From Colivivens sp963594655 (GTDB taxonomy: Bacteria > Bacteroidota > Bacteroidia > Bacteroidales > Bacteroidaceae), in the NCBI GenBank assembly GCA_963594655.1, contig CAVBFD010000015.1:1-42504 (forward strand): a DNA stretch of 42,504 bases, in the 5' to 3' direction. Position 1 is the stretch's first letter. Each line of letters opens with the position of its first letter. This document shows positions 9,307 through 17,189 of this stretch, one piece after another. The notes under the pieces were generated by a model that did no database searches, had not been told where the DNA came from, and worked only from the letters and a program-made list of their open reading frames with translations. The translations under genes were made by a program, and so were the position numbers.

Positions 9307-10883
9307 ATGATGACGGAAATTGTGAACAAATATCCTGTAGGAATACAGGCCTTCGAGAATATTCGGGAGGAAAATTACCTTTATATCGACAAGACAAAGT
9401 ACATCATCGACTTTCGAGTAAAGGGCATGAAATACATTTTCCTGAGTCGCCCGAGGCGGTTCGGCAAGTCGCTCTTCTCCTCCACCCTTCAGGCTTATTT
9501 CGAGGGGAGGAAGNNNNNNNNNNCGAGGGTCTTGCCATAGCCGATTACGAGAAGGAGTGGGTGAAACATCCTGTGTTTCAATTTGACATGAGTGGTGCAA
9601 AACACATGGATGCGAAGGCCCTGGAAAGGTATCTGGCAGATATGTTGGACGAGCAGGAGAAACATTACGGATACAAAAGCGACAAGGTGGATGCCAACAT
9701 CCGTCTGAAAGATTTAGTGGTTCGCGCTTATGAGCAGACTGGGCAGAAGGCGGTGGTGATTATCGACGAGTACGACGCACCGTTGCTCGACGTTGTACAC
9801 GAGAATGAGAACCTGCAGCAGCTGCGCCACATAATGCGGAACTTCTACAGTCCGTTGAAGAAGCTCGACCCATATCTGGAGTTCACCTTCATCACAGGCA
9901 TCACCAAGTTCTCCCAACTCAGCATTTTCTCTGAACTGAACAACCTCTACAACATCAGTATGCTCGATGAGTACTCCGCCATCTGCGGCATCAGCAAGAC
10001 TGAACTTACGACAGTGATGAAGCCAGATGTGGAGAGACTGGGCAAGACTCTCGGCATGTCATACGAAGCGTGTCTGGAGGAACTGACACGCTACTACGAC
10101 GGATACCATTTCAGCAAGCGTTCAGAAGACGTGTTCAACCCCTTCAGCCTTCTCTGCAGCCTTACCGGCGGGCAACTCGGGGCTTACTGGTTCGGTTCAG
10201 GCACACCCTCCTATCTCGTCAACATGATGCGCAAGTACGGCACACTGCCCACCGACATCGGTCCTGTAGAGGCCAACGAGAGCGAGTTCGACGCACCGAC
10301 AGAAAACCTGAACACCATCGTGCCGCTTCTCTACCAGAGTGGACACATCACCATCAAAGACTACAACAGTGACTACGGATACTACACACTCGATGTGCCG
10401 AACAGGGAAGTGAAACTCGGTCTGACAGAGGCACTCATCCCTTCGTATGTCACAACCAACACGCTTGACACCACCAACACAGCCAGACGCATCGCCCAGG
10501 CACTCGACAAACAGGACATGGAGGCGGCGCTGCACCTGCTGCAGGACTTCCTCGGCACGATACCCTACTGCAACGTGACCAACCATGAGGGACACTACCA
10601 ACAGATGCTCTTCATCATCTTCTCGCTCCTTACCGCCTATATGGTGGACGTTGAGGTACGTACACCCAAAGGCAGGGTGGACATCGTGCTGCTCACCCGG
10701 ACAGACCTCTACATCATCGAGCTGAAGCTCAACAAAGACGCACAGACAGCCATGCGACAGATTGACATCAAAGACTACGCCAAGCGTTTCACCCTCTGCG
10801 GCAAGCCTGTCACCAAGGTTGGCGTCAACTTCGACTCTACAGTAGGCAACATCACCGACTGGAGGATAAGTCCAGACAATTAA
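9307..10883 (+). CDS. AAA-ATPase-like / PD-(D/E)XK nuclease-fold protein, interrupted by an assembly gap
   Basis: One gene split in this assembly. The first part (9307-9513, 69 residues) begins MMTEIVNKYPVGIQAF and carries the ATP-binding loop SRPRRFGKSL (residues 47-56). The second part is open from 9525 and starts EGLAIADYEKEW, the normal continuation. It shows Walker B VVIIDEYDAPLL and, near the C-terminus, GRVDIVLLT...YIIELKL, the D...ExK core of a PD-(D/E)XK domain. The two parts are in different frames only because the gap is written as exactly ten Ns. Filling the family's usual ELF between GRK and EGLAI would need eight bases and restore one frame of about 524 residues, which is the family's normal size. 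These proteins are abundant and variable in Bacteroidetes; their function is not established. No strong promoter is seen upstream. Confidence 0.82.
9514..9523. other. Assembly gap (10 N)
   Basis: Ten consecutive Ns inside the ATPase gene, a placeholder length. The reading frames on the two sides agree if the true gap is 2 modulo 3, most likely 8 bases. Confidence 0.95.
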
Positions 10884-11111
10884 AATCGGTTTATACGTAG
10901 CTGCCGTATACAAAAAGAGCATGAGAGTCAGTCCTGTTGCTCATCCCACCCTTCGAAGCTCTGGCATTGCTTTTGTAGTCGAAACGAGCAACGCCGAAGC
11001 CCACGCCTTTATGAATATACATCGTTAATATATATATACCATGCCAATGGGCGTCTTTTGTCAATTTGAGCCGCCATTTCCACGCAAAATCCACACACAT
11101 GTTACAGTGTC
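10884..11111. other. Intergenic element between converging ATPase genes
   Basis: This 228-base stretch lies between the 3' ends of two converging genes. It holds a 6-bp hairpin (TATACG 10892-10897 with CGTATA 10905-10910), then overlapping inverted pairs GAGCA/TGCTC (10917-10921 with 10938-10942) and ATGAG/CTCAT (10921-10925 with 10940-10944). A 78-codon minus-strand frame crosses it (10891-11127) but overlaps the end of the DUF4143 gene and resembles no family I can name. I think the DNA, not the frame, may be the conserved object. Nothing else is seen. Confidence 0.35.
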
Positions 11112-12395
11112 TTAATCCTTCAGGCAACCGGCAGGAACGACCAACACACCATCGGTCCTCAAATACGCATACTGACCGACTGCGGTCAGAACCATCTTGA
11201 AGGAGGGCCTTTTCATTTTTGTCGTATCTATCTTCGCTTCCAAGATTTTCAAATTTGCGGCACCCTCCTCAATCCGTGTTTCGCCACCCAGTTTCACTTC
11301 TATAAGACCGTAATTGCCATTTTTCAGGTGGACAACAGCGTCGCACTCCAAACCACTCTTGTCCCTATAGTGAAAGACGTTTCCATCATTGGCCTCGGCA
11401 TATACCCGAAGGTCTCTCACACATAGCGTTTCGAACAACAGCCCCAGCGTGTCCAAATCGTTCAACAAGTCATCAGGACCAATGCCCAATGCGGCAACTG
11501 CCAATGACGGGTCTACAAAATAGCGGGTGTCACTTGTCCGTATCGATGTTTTTGAACGCAGGTTCGGATTCCATGCCGGCATATCCTCTATGACAAAAAT
11601 CATCTTCAAAGCCTTGACATAAGATGCGACTGTCTCATCACTCATATCTTCGGGTTCATTCGTTTTCATGTCGTCCACGATAGTGGGGATGCTGGCCATC
11701 GCCCCTTGTAGACGAGCATACGAACGCATAAGTCTCTTAGTCCGAAACTCATCTCTGATAACACCGTCCACCCGGGATATGTCGGAACGTGTGATTGCCT
11801 CGAAATATTCAGAGACTTGGCGAAGCGCTGCTTTCTGGCTTTTCTTGAACAAGGACATGGGCCATCCACCTCGGCAAATGGCATAAGCGACATCTTCCAT
11901 CTTCAGGACGTTTTCCCCATCAACTTTTCCCGGATTTGAGAAGAGCGACCTGAGACTCACCTCACCAGAGGACTCACCCGACTCCCACAATGTCATTGGA
12001 CGCATGGTAAGCCAAGCGAAACGCCCCGCTCCTGAATGATGAATCCTTGACTTGTCAGCGGGAACTGCCGAACCCGTCAGCATAAAGAGTCCGTCCTGTT
12101 TTCTATGGTCTACTTCAAAACGTATGGCATCCCATATCTGAGGAGCCAACTGCCATTCGTCGATAAGCCTCGGCGTGTCGCCCCGCAGCAATCGTTTCAC
12201 ATTGGTTTCCGCCAGTTGCAGGTTTTGTTGTATGCGTGTGGGGTCATCCATATACAGGATGCTTTTAGCCTGCTGTTCGGCAGTTGTTGTCTTGCCGCAA
12301 GCCTTGGGACCTTCAATCAGAACCGCACCCATCGCCTCCAACTTTTCTTCCAAAAGAATGTCTGCAATTCTTCTACGATAATTAGATGTATTCAT
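11112..12395 (-). CDS. AAA ATPase with DUF4143 domain
   Basis: A 427-residue ATP-binding protein. I start it at the ATG at 12395 (MNTSNYRRRIADILLEEKL), the usual opening of the family; in-frame ATGs at 12401 and 12410 are possible but leave a shorter leader after the promoter at 12428-12435. Walker A is GPKACGKTT (29-37), Walker B-like LIDEWQLAPQIW follows, then LTGSAVP (sensor-1 region). The C-terminal half is the DUF4143 domain, with GLECDAVVHLKNGNYGLIEVKLG giving a D...ExK nuclease-like core. Proteins of this type are common, often many per genome in Bacteroidetes and archaea, and have no settled function; roles in DNA defence or toxin-antitoxin systems have been proposed but are not shown here. 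A 23-bp tandem array lies just upstream. Confidence 0.85.
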   Translation of the reverse strand: MNTSNYRRRIADILLEEKLEAMGAVLIEGPKACGKTTTAEQQAKSILYMDDPTRIQQNLQLAETNVKRLLRGDTPRLIDEWQLAPQIWDAIRFEVDHRKQDGLFMLTGSAVPADKSRIHHSGAGRFAWLTMRPMTLWESGESSGEVSLRSLFSNPGKVDGENVLKMEDVAYAICRGGWPMSLFKKSQKAALRQVSEYFEAITRSDISRVDGVIRDEFRTKRLMRSYARLQGAMASIPTIVDDMKTNEPEDMSDETVASYVKALKMIFVIEDMPAWNPNLRSKTSIRTSDTRYFVDPSLAVAALGIGPDDLLNDLDTLGLLFETLCVRDLRVYAEANDGNVFHYRDKSGLECDAVVHLKNGNYGLIEVKLGGETRIEEGAANLKILEAKIDTTKMKRPSFKMVLTAVGQYAYLRTDGVLVVPAGCLKD

Positions 12396-12427
12396 TGACA
12401 TAATAAACACTATTTCGATTCACACCG

Positions 12428-12435
12428 CAAAGATA
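12428..12435 (-). promoter_or_regulatory. -7 promoter element for the DUF4143 ATPase gene
   Basis: Minus-strand TATCTTTG followed by C lies 32 bases before the ATG at 12395. The tandem array begins at 12474, so the repeats sit immediately upstream of the expected -33 position. Confidence 0.5.
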
Positions 12436-12473
12436 GTATTTCTTCTTGAAACAGAGATGCTTTTAATCCATTA

Positions 12474-12582
12474 TTTGGTCATTTGGCGCATTTTCGTTTG
12501 GTCATTTGGAGCGATTCCGTTTGGTTATTTGGCACGATTTCGTTTGGTCATTTGGCGCAATTTCGTTTGGTCATTTGGCACG
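12474..12582. repeat. 23-bp tandem repeat array, about 4.7 copies
   Basis: Units start at 12474, 12497, 12520 and 12543, each exactly 23 bases, with a partial fifth from 12566. The consensus begins TTTGGTCATTTGGCGCA and ends in TTTCG. Units differ at a few positions (third unit has TTAT for TCAT; first two differ in the last ten bases). Each unit contains TTTGG twice, spaced by 8 bases. There are no spacers, so this is not a CRISPR array. It lies between the stop of a decayed ATPase tail and the promoter of the DUF4143 ATPase gene. Confidence 0.93.
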
Positions 12583-12599
12583 CCTCTATCGATATAAGT

Positions 12600-12899
12600 T
12601 CACAGCAGACTTGCCACATCGTCCGGCAACATCACCAGACAGTTCTGAGAACCGGAAAGTGGCTTTTCTCTTAGGAACAGGACATATACCACATTCTTGT
12701 CCTGAGCAAATGGAGCGAGATCCACTTTCGCCTTCAGCTTTTCGAGAAGCCTGTCAGCATAGTCCGGGGATGTCCATTTACATTCTCCCACAAGTATGGT
12801 GTTCTTGTCGTATAGGTCCTCAGCAACAACGTCAAACTCCAGATCCTCGTTGCCTACAGGGGTCTTCTTCCCTTCCTCGAAGACCGCTACGAATTTCAT
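12600..12899 (-). pseudogene. C-terminal remnant of an AAA ATPase with DUF234-like nuclease domain
   Basis: A 99-residue frame starting MKFVAVFEEGKK. It contains EDLEFDVVAED and ILVGECKWTSPDYADRL, a D...ExK core that normally forms the last part of a roughly 470-residue ATPase (archaeal-type ATPase with DUF234). The ATP-binding half is missing, with no trace upstream. A promoter-like TATTTTTG (12926-12933) sits 27 bases before the ATG, so the tail may still be transcribed as a stand-alone nuclease-fold protein. The frame extends upstream to 12956 (MPLQNIFS...), but that part crosses the promoter-like site and looks non-coding. Decay by deletion is the simplest reading. Confidence 0.6.
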
Positions 12900-12925
12900 T
12901 TTAGTGTTTTCAGAATTACTAACTG

Positions 12926-12933
12926 CAAAAATA
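12926..12933 (-). promoter_or_regulatory. -7-like element before the DUF234 remnant
   Basis: Minus-strand TATTTTTG followed by C matches TAnnTTTG, 27 bases before the ATG at 12899. Confidence 0.35.
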
Positions 12934-13105
12934 CTAAAGATATTTTGAAGCGGCAAATTTTAAGAGGAATATTCTATGAATGAGATGTTTTAATCCGTTA
13001 TTGGGGGTTCTTCCGCTTTATGGGCTTTCAGTCCGATTGATGCCCAAACCAAGAGCCGATCCTATATAACACCACTTTTCCTCCTTACCGTCCGTCATAA
13101 TTTCG

Positions 13106-13113
13106 TACCTTTG
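13106..13113 (+). promoter_or_regulatory. -7 promoter element for the copper gene pair
   Basis: TACCTTTG followed by C, 54 bases before the chaperone ATG at 13168. No recognisable metal-regulator operator is seen in the leader. Confidence 0.5.
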
Positions 13114-13167
13114 CACTGGCTTTGCCAAGCATTAGACAAAAGAAGCTGAAACATAAAACAAACAGGT

Positions 13168-13380
13168 ATGGAAAAGAAGACATTTGGAGTACATGGAATG
13201 AAGTGCAACCACTGCAAGATGACAGTGGAGGAGGCTGTGAAGGCTCTGTCGGGAGTGACAGGAGCGGAAGCAAGCGTGGAAAGGGCGACCCTCACTGTAG
13301 ACTATGACCCTACGGCAGTGGACGAGCGGCAGATTGCGGATGCCGTGGCGGACAGCGGACGCTTTGAACTGGTACTGTGA
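13168..13380 (+). CDS. copZ: Heavy-metal-associated (HMA) copper chaperone
   Basis: A 70-residue single-domain protein with the ferredoxin-like HMA fold. The metal site is M11-K-C13-N-H-C16, the MxCxxC motif that binds Cu(I). The rest follows the family pattern: VEEAVKALSGVTGAEASVE in helix 1 and strand 2, and LTVDYDPTAVDERQIADAVADSG toward the end. It has no signal peptide and acts in the cytoplasm, passing copper to a P-type ATPase. The copA-like gene starts 24 bases downstream on the same strand, so the two form a copper-export pair. Metal identity is inferred from this partnership. Confidence 0.9.
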   Translation: MEKKTFGVHGMKCNHCKMTVEEAVKALSGVTGAEASVERATLTVDYDPTAVDERQIADAVADSGRFELVL

Positions 13381-13404
13381 CAATGACAGAAGGAGGGACA
13401 GATA

Positions 13405-15363
13405 GTGAAACAGACAATACCTGTGGCAGGGATGGCATGTTCCGCATGCGCCGCCAACGTAGAACGCAGACTTGCGGAACTCGACGGTATCAACAGTGCG
13501 TCAGTAAGTCTCGTGGGGCGTAGCGTACTGGTGGACTACAACCCAGACCGAATCAGTCTCGCAGAGATGAAACGTGCGGTGGGCGACATCGGCTACGACA
13601 TGATTATCGAGACTGGACGCTCGGCAGAGGAAGTGCAGAGACGCGAGTACACGGTACTCAAACGGCGTACCCTACTCTCATGGTTCTTCGCCCTGGCAGT
13701 GATGAGTCTGTCGATGGGATGGGTGGACACAGGCGACAGAGACACAGGGGGACAACTGAGCCTCATCCTCGCCCTTGCCAACATAGCCTACTGTGGCTTG
13801 CCCTTCTACAGGACAGCCCTACGGCAGTTGCGCCACGGCCATGCCAGCATGGACACGCTGGTGGCACTCTCCACAGCAGTCAGCCTCTCCTTCAGTTGTT
13901 TCAACACCTTCTGCGGTGACAGTGTATGGACAGCACGTGGCATGGAGTGGTACACCTACTACGACGCGAGTGTGATGATTATCACGTTCGTACTCACCGG
14001 ACGGTTGATCGAGGAGAAAGCCAAGGACGGCACAGCCAGCAGCATACGGCAACTCATGGGTATGGCACCCAAGACAGCACGAATTGTGGTGAAACCGGAG
14101 AGGCGCGACAAGGACACCGGCCAGATTATCGAAGCGGTGACCGACGAAGTGCCGATAGCTACCATAGAACCCGGTGACGTTCTGGAAGTGAGAGCAGGAG
14201 AGAAAGTGCCTGTGGACGGAGACGTGACATGGGCGACATCCTTCATGACAGAGGGATCGGCATACGTGGACGAGAGTATGATTACCGGCGAACCCACCCC
14301 TGTGGAGAAGCGGAAAGGGTCTACCCTACTTGCCGGCACCATACCGAGTCAGGGGAAGTTGCGCATGAAGGCACGACTTACTGGCGAGAAGACGGCACTG
14401 GCACAGATAATCCGACTGGTGCAGGAGGCACAGGGGTCGAAAGCTCCTGTGCAGCGCACCCTCGACAAGGTGTCGGCGGTGTTCGTGCCGGTAGTGGCAG
14501 CCATAGCCCTCCTCACGTTCGCAGTATGGTGGGCCGTCGGAGGCAACGCCTGTCTGCCCCAAGCCATAATGAGCACCGTGGCGGTACTCGTCGTCGCATG
14601 TCCGTGCGCCATGGGACTCGCCACACCCACAGCCCTGATGGTGGGGATAGGGAAAGCTGCGGAACGGCATCTGCTCGTGAAGGACGCGACCGCACTGGAG
14701 AACATGTGTAAGGTGGACGCACTGGTGGTAGACAAGACAGGCACGGTGACCCTTCCCAACCGCAATGTGGACTTCACCAAGTCCGATTCCATCCCACTCG
14801 AAGATCGCGAGACACTGAAGCCGCACGCCAACGAAGCCATGACGGCGTTGCAGAACCAAGGCATCGAGGTCTACATGATGAGTGGGGACAAAGAGGAGGC
14901 CGTGGCCTACTGGGCGGAGAAAGCCGGGATAAAGCACCACCGCAGCGGATGTGTGCCGCAGGACAAGCAAGACATGGTGAGAGGGCTACAGGCACAGGGG
15001 AAGTGCGTGGCGATGGTGGGCGACGGCATCAATGACACACAGGCACTCGCCCTTGCCGATGTGAGCATAGCCATGGGGAAAGGCACAGACGCAGCCATGG
15101 ACGTGGCACAAGTGACACTGATGGGCGACGACCTCCGTTCACTGCCCGAAGCCATAGCCCTGAGCCGACGCACGGTACACATGATATGGCAAAACCTCTT
15201 TTGGGCGTTCGTCTACAACATCGTGTGCATCCCGCTGGCGGCGGGAGTCCTACAACTCTTCGGCATAGACTTCCAGATTACCCCCATGTGGGCATCAGCC
15301 TTGATGGCGTTCTCCAGCGTGAGTGTCGTGTTGAACAGTCTGCGGCTCAAGTTGGGCGCATGA
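13405..15363 (+). CDS. copA: Copper-exporting P1B-type ATPase lacking a standard N-domain
   Basis: A 652-residue Cu(I) exporter. It starts at a GTG with a strong Shine-Dalgarno (AGGAGG, 13391-13396). Parts in order: one HMA domain with C12-S-A-C15; four membrane helices (about 90-200); actuator domain with TGE at 294-296; helices 5-6 with CPC at 399-401; DKTGT at 443-447 (Asp443 is phosphorylated); SGDK at 493-496; GDGIND near 539-544; and two final helices with the YN and MAFSS residues that mark Cu(I) pumps. DKTGT and SGD are separated by only about 45 residues. Normally some 150-180 residues lie there, forming the nucleotide-binding domain with the SEHP motif; here that domain is absent, yet the frame is clean and all other motifs are kept. 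It follows copZ by 24 bases. Confidence 0.93.
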   Translation: MKQTIPVAGMACSACAANVERRLAELDGINSASVSLVGRSVLVDYNPDRISLAEMKRAVGDIGYDMIIETGRSAEEVQRREYTVLKRRTLLSWFFALAVMSLSMGWVDTGDRDTGGQLSLILALANIAYCGLPFYRTALRQLRHGHASMDTLVALSTAVSLSFSCFNTFCGDSVWTARGMEWYTYYDASVMIITFVLTGRLIEEKAKDGTASSIRQLMGMAPKTARIVVKPERRDKDTGQIIEAVTDEVPIATIEPGDVLEVRAGEKVPVDGDVTWATSFMTEGSAYVDESMITGEPTPVEKRKGSTLLAGTIPSQGKLRMKARLTGEKTALAQIIRLVQEAQGSKAPVQRTLDKVSAVFVPVVAAIALLTFAVWWAVGGNACLPQAIMSTVAVLVVACPCAMGLATPTALMVGIGKAAERHLLVKDATALENMCKVDALVVDKTGTVTLPNRNVDFTKSDSIPLEDRETLKPHANEAMTALQNQGIEVYMMSGDKEEAVAYWAEKAGIKHHRSGCVPQDKQDMVRGLQAQGKCVAMVGDGINDTQALALADVSIAMGKGTDAAMDVAQVTLMGDDLRSLPEAIALSRRTVHMIWQNLFWAFVYNIVCIPLAAGVLQLFGIDFQITPMWASALMAFSSVSVVLNSLRLKLGA

Positions 15364-15394
15364 GAAAGAAAGAAGAAGAGGAAGGGAACATCCG

Positions 15395-15853
15395 TCACTG
15401 CAAGTCCGCATAGTCGGGTATGTCGGGAAGGAAAAGGCAAGAACCACGGTCATAGTCCATCTTGCAGCAATAATGCTCCAAGCCGTTGCTCACAATCAGA
15501 TAATCCACACGCATCACCAGATTATAACGGGAAATCTGGGCGAACACGTTACGCCCGATTTTCACCGACGGACGCTTGTATTCCATAATCATACGCGGTA
15601 CAAGTCCCTGTGAGTACAGCACCGAGTCACAACGGCGCGACATGCCGTTGAGCCGAATGCACACCTCATTAGCCATGAGCGACGGACGGTAGGACTTGCA
15701 GTCCACGAGGAAAGCCACGAAATGCTGCCTCACCCACTCCTCGGGGGTGAGGGCGACAAACTGTCCCCGCAGTCCGTCCCATATCTGTTGCCGACCCTTC
15801 TCCACCCTCAGTCGGGGACAGATGGGCGGCAAGTTCAGTTTCTGCAAATCCAT
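15395..15853 (-). CDS. HsdR N-terminal-like PD-(D/E)XK protein
   Basis: A 152-residue protein resembling only the N-terminal nuclease domain of type I restriction subunit R. The ATG at 15853 (MDLQKLNLPPICPRLR) is preferred over one at 15883 because it matches the usual start and avoids overlap with the preceding glycosyltransferase. Visible motifs are the conserved opening LNLPP, EEWVRQHFVAFLV, and the nuclease core CDSVLY...MIMEYKRP (D...ExK), with Gln in AQISRYN in the usual following helix. Small stand-alone proteins of this type are widespread in Bacteroidetes and are not part of a restriction system; no hsdM or hsdS is nearby. It lies 19 bases after the last glycosyltransferase and converges with copA. 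Confidence 0.8.
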   Translation of the reverse strand: MDLQKLNLPPICPRLRVEKGRQQIWDGLRGQFVALTPEEWVRQHFVAFLVDCKSYRPSLMANEVCIRLNGMSRRCDSVLYSQGLVPRMIMEYKRPSVKIGRNVFAQISRYNLVMRVDYLIVSNGLEHYCCKMDYDRGSCLFLPDIPDYADLQ

Positions 15854-15872
15854 GATTAAGCGGCACCGGTCA

Positions 15873-17057
15873 TTACCAGCCACTGTTAGGGGTCAGAAGT
15901 TCATAACCCTCCAACTTGTTGTCCCACGAATAGTCGCGGCATACTGTGGCGTAGCCCTCACGTCCGATGGAATCCCTCAGTTCCGGATTCCGCATCAGAC
16001 GGACACAGGCATCAGCCATCGTCTGGTCACCCTCACAGATGAGACAGTTGCGTCCGTCCTCCAGTTCGGGGATAGCGCGAGCTATCAGCGGAGTCATGAC
16101 AACAGGCAAGCCGCACCCCATGGCCACCAGCACCTTGTTCTGTATTCCGGCTGCCACACGCACTGGAGCCACCGCCAGACACGAGTCGGAGATGAAACCC
16201 TCAAGGTCGTCCACAAACCCGGTCACGATAATGTCGTCCGACGCAAGTTCCAGTATGTTGTCCGGAGGAAGTGAACCTACGACATAGAACTTGGCGTCAG
16301 GCACACTGCGTTTGATTAAGGGGAACACATGATGGGCGAAATAAATCACGGCGTCCTGGTTCTGCATCGACCTCATGTTACCGACGAAACAAATCTTGTC
16401 ACGCCGGTGCGACTTTGGCAACACAGGCATGACATTGACACCGTTGGTATGCATACACAACGACCCACCGTCGCCTCCGCACCTCTCCTTCAGGTAATCC
16501 ACATCCGGTTGGGACACAAGAACCACCTTGGGGAAGTTGCCGATGGCATACTGCTCGTAACGCGCGATGAAATTCCTCTCTATACCATATACATATTTAA
16601 GCATCCCTACCCCCTGCGCCCGTGACGAAAGCGTGTAGGTCTTCGACAAGGCGTCTGTCATCTCGACAATCGACTTCGACTGTACGCCCAACCTGTCAAG
16701 GTAAGTGGACATGCGCAACAGGTGGGATATGTACAAGTCCGGCTTTTCTTTCTCCACAACCTCCCTCAGCAGACTTTCGTACTTCCTGGAATAATAATAG
16801 CCACACTGCAACGGCATGTTCCTAAGCATGAACGACACGCCGTTGACATACGACTCCATACGGTTGCGGTGTATGAAAAACACCTTGTCGTAAAGAGCAA
16901 GAGCCTTACCGACAGGCGGCTTCTTGCCGTCACTCATGGAGACAAGCAACAACGAGTGTCCACGCGACTTCAAGTAACGCGCTATCTCGTTAATTCTCAA
17001 CACATCGCCACCGTACTGTGGAAATGGGAACCGCGGTGTAAGTATACATATCTTCAT
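15873..17057 (-). CDS. Glycosyltransferase, GT4-like (GT-B fold)
   Basis: A 394-residue GT-B transferase. I start at the ATG at 17057 (MKICILTPRFPFPQYGGDVLR), the typical opening; the longer frame to 17135 adds an unlikely leader. The N-terminal domain has GGDVLRINEIARYLKSRGH. The donor domain has ICFVGNMRSMQNQDAVIYF, then VAPVRVAAGIQNKVLVAMGCGLPVV, in which the usual Glu of the donor-sugar motif is replaced (G-I-Q-N-K-V). This stretch resembles PEP-CTERM/exosortase-associated sugar transferases. Likely it adds one sugar to the lipid-linked repeat unit on the inner face of the membrane. Donor and acceptor cannot be told. It has its own promoter-like site at 17125-17132, so it may also be transcribed apart from the upstream genes. 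Confidence 0.87.
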   Translation of the reverse strand: MKICILTPRFPFPQYGGDVLRINEIARYLKSRGHSLLLVSMSDGKKPPVGKALALYDKVFFIHRNRMESYVNGVSFMLRNMPLQCGYYYSRKYESLLREVVEKEKPDLYISHLLRMSTYLDRLGVQSKSIVEMTDALSKTYTLSSRAQGVGMLKYVYGIERNFIARYEQYAIGNFPKVVLVSQPDVDYLKERCGGDGGSLCMHTNGVNVMPVLPKSHRRDKICFVGNMRSMQNQDAVIYFAHHVFPLIKRSVPDAKFYVVGSLPPDNILELASDDIIVTGFVDDLEGFISDSCLAVAPVRVAAGIQNKVLVAMGCGLPVVMTPLIARAIPELEDGRNCLICEGDQTMADACVRLMRNPELRDSIGREGYATVCRDYSWDNKLEGYELLTPNSGW

Positions 17058-17124
17058 CCTGTATTCACACTGTCTTTGCGCAATAAACCTGCCAACGGAG
17101 CAAGCTGCGTCAGAAAACAGTTTG

Positions 17125-17132
17125 CAAATGTA
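17125..17132 (-). promoter_or_regulatory. Internal -7-like promoter element in the polysaccharide locus
   Basis: Minus-strand TACATTTG followed by C lies in the 132-base gap between two glycosyltransferase genes, 67 bases before the ATG at 17057. This is one of the widest gaps in the locus. Confidence 0.4.
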
Positions 17133-17189
17133 CAAAAAATTGTCATTCGCACAGTAACCACAGGACTTATTTTTGCATTTTCGGGCAGC

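Noticed and set aside
9307..10883. Pseudogene caused by frameshift
   Set aside because: The frame change coincides exactly with the run of ten Ns and family text joins smoothly with an 8-base gap.
10891..11127. 78-residue minus-strand frame as a gene
   Set aside because: No promoter or start signal, overlaps the end of the DUF4143 gene, and the DNA is better explained by hairpins; kept only as an element.
12474..12582. CRISPR array
   Set aside because: Units are contiguous with no spacers, and no cas genes are present.
12483..12904. Plus-strand frames (63 and 132 residues) rich in FRLVIW/FGHLA
   Set aside because: They are translations of the 23-bp tandem array, which is open in several frames; there is no start signal and the array explains them.
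15395..15853. Type I restriction system
   Set aside because: Only the N-terminal nuclease-like domain is present; no hsdM, hsdS or helicase part.
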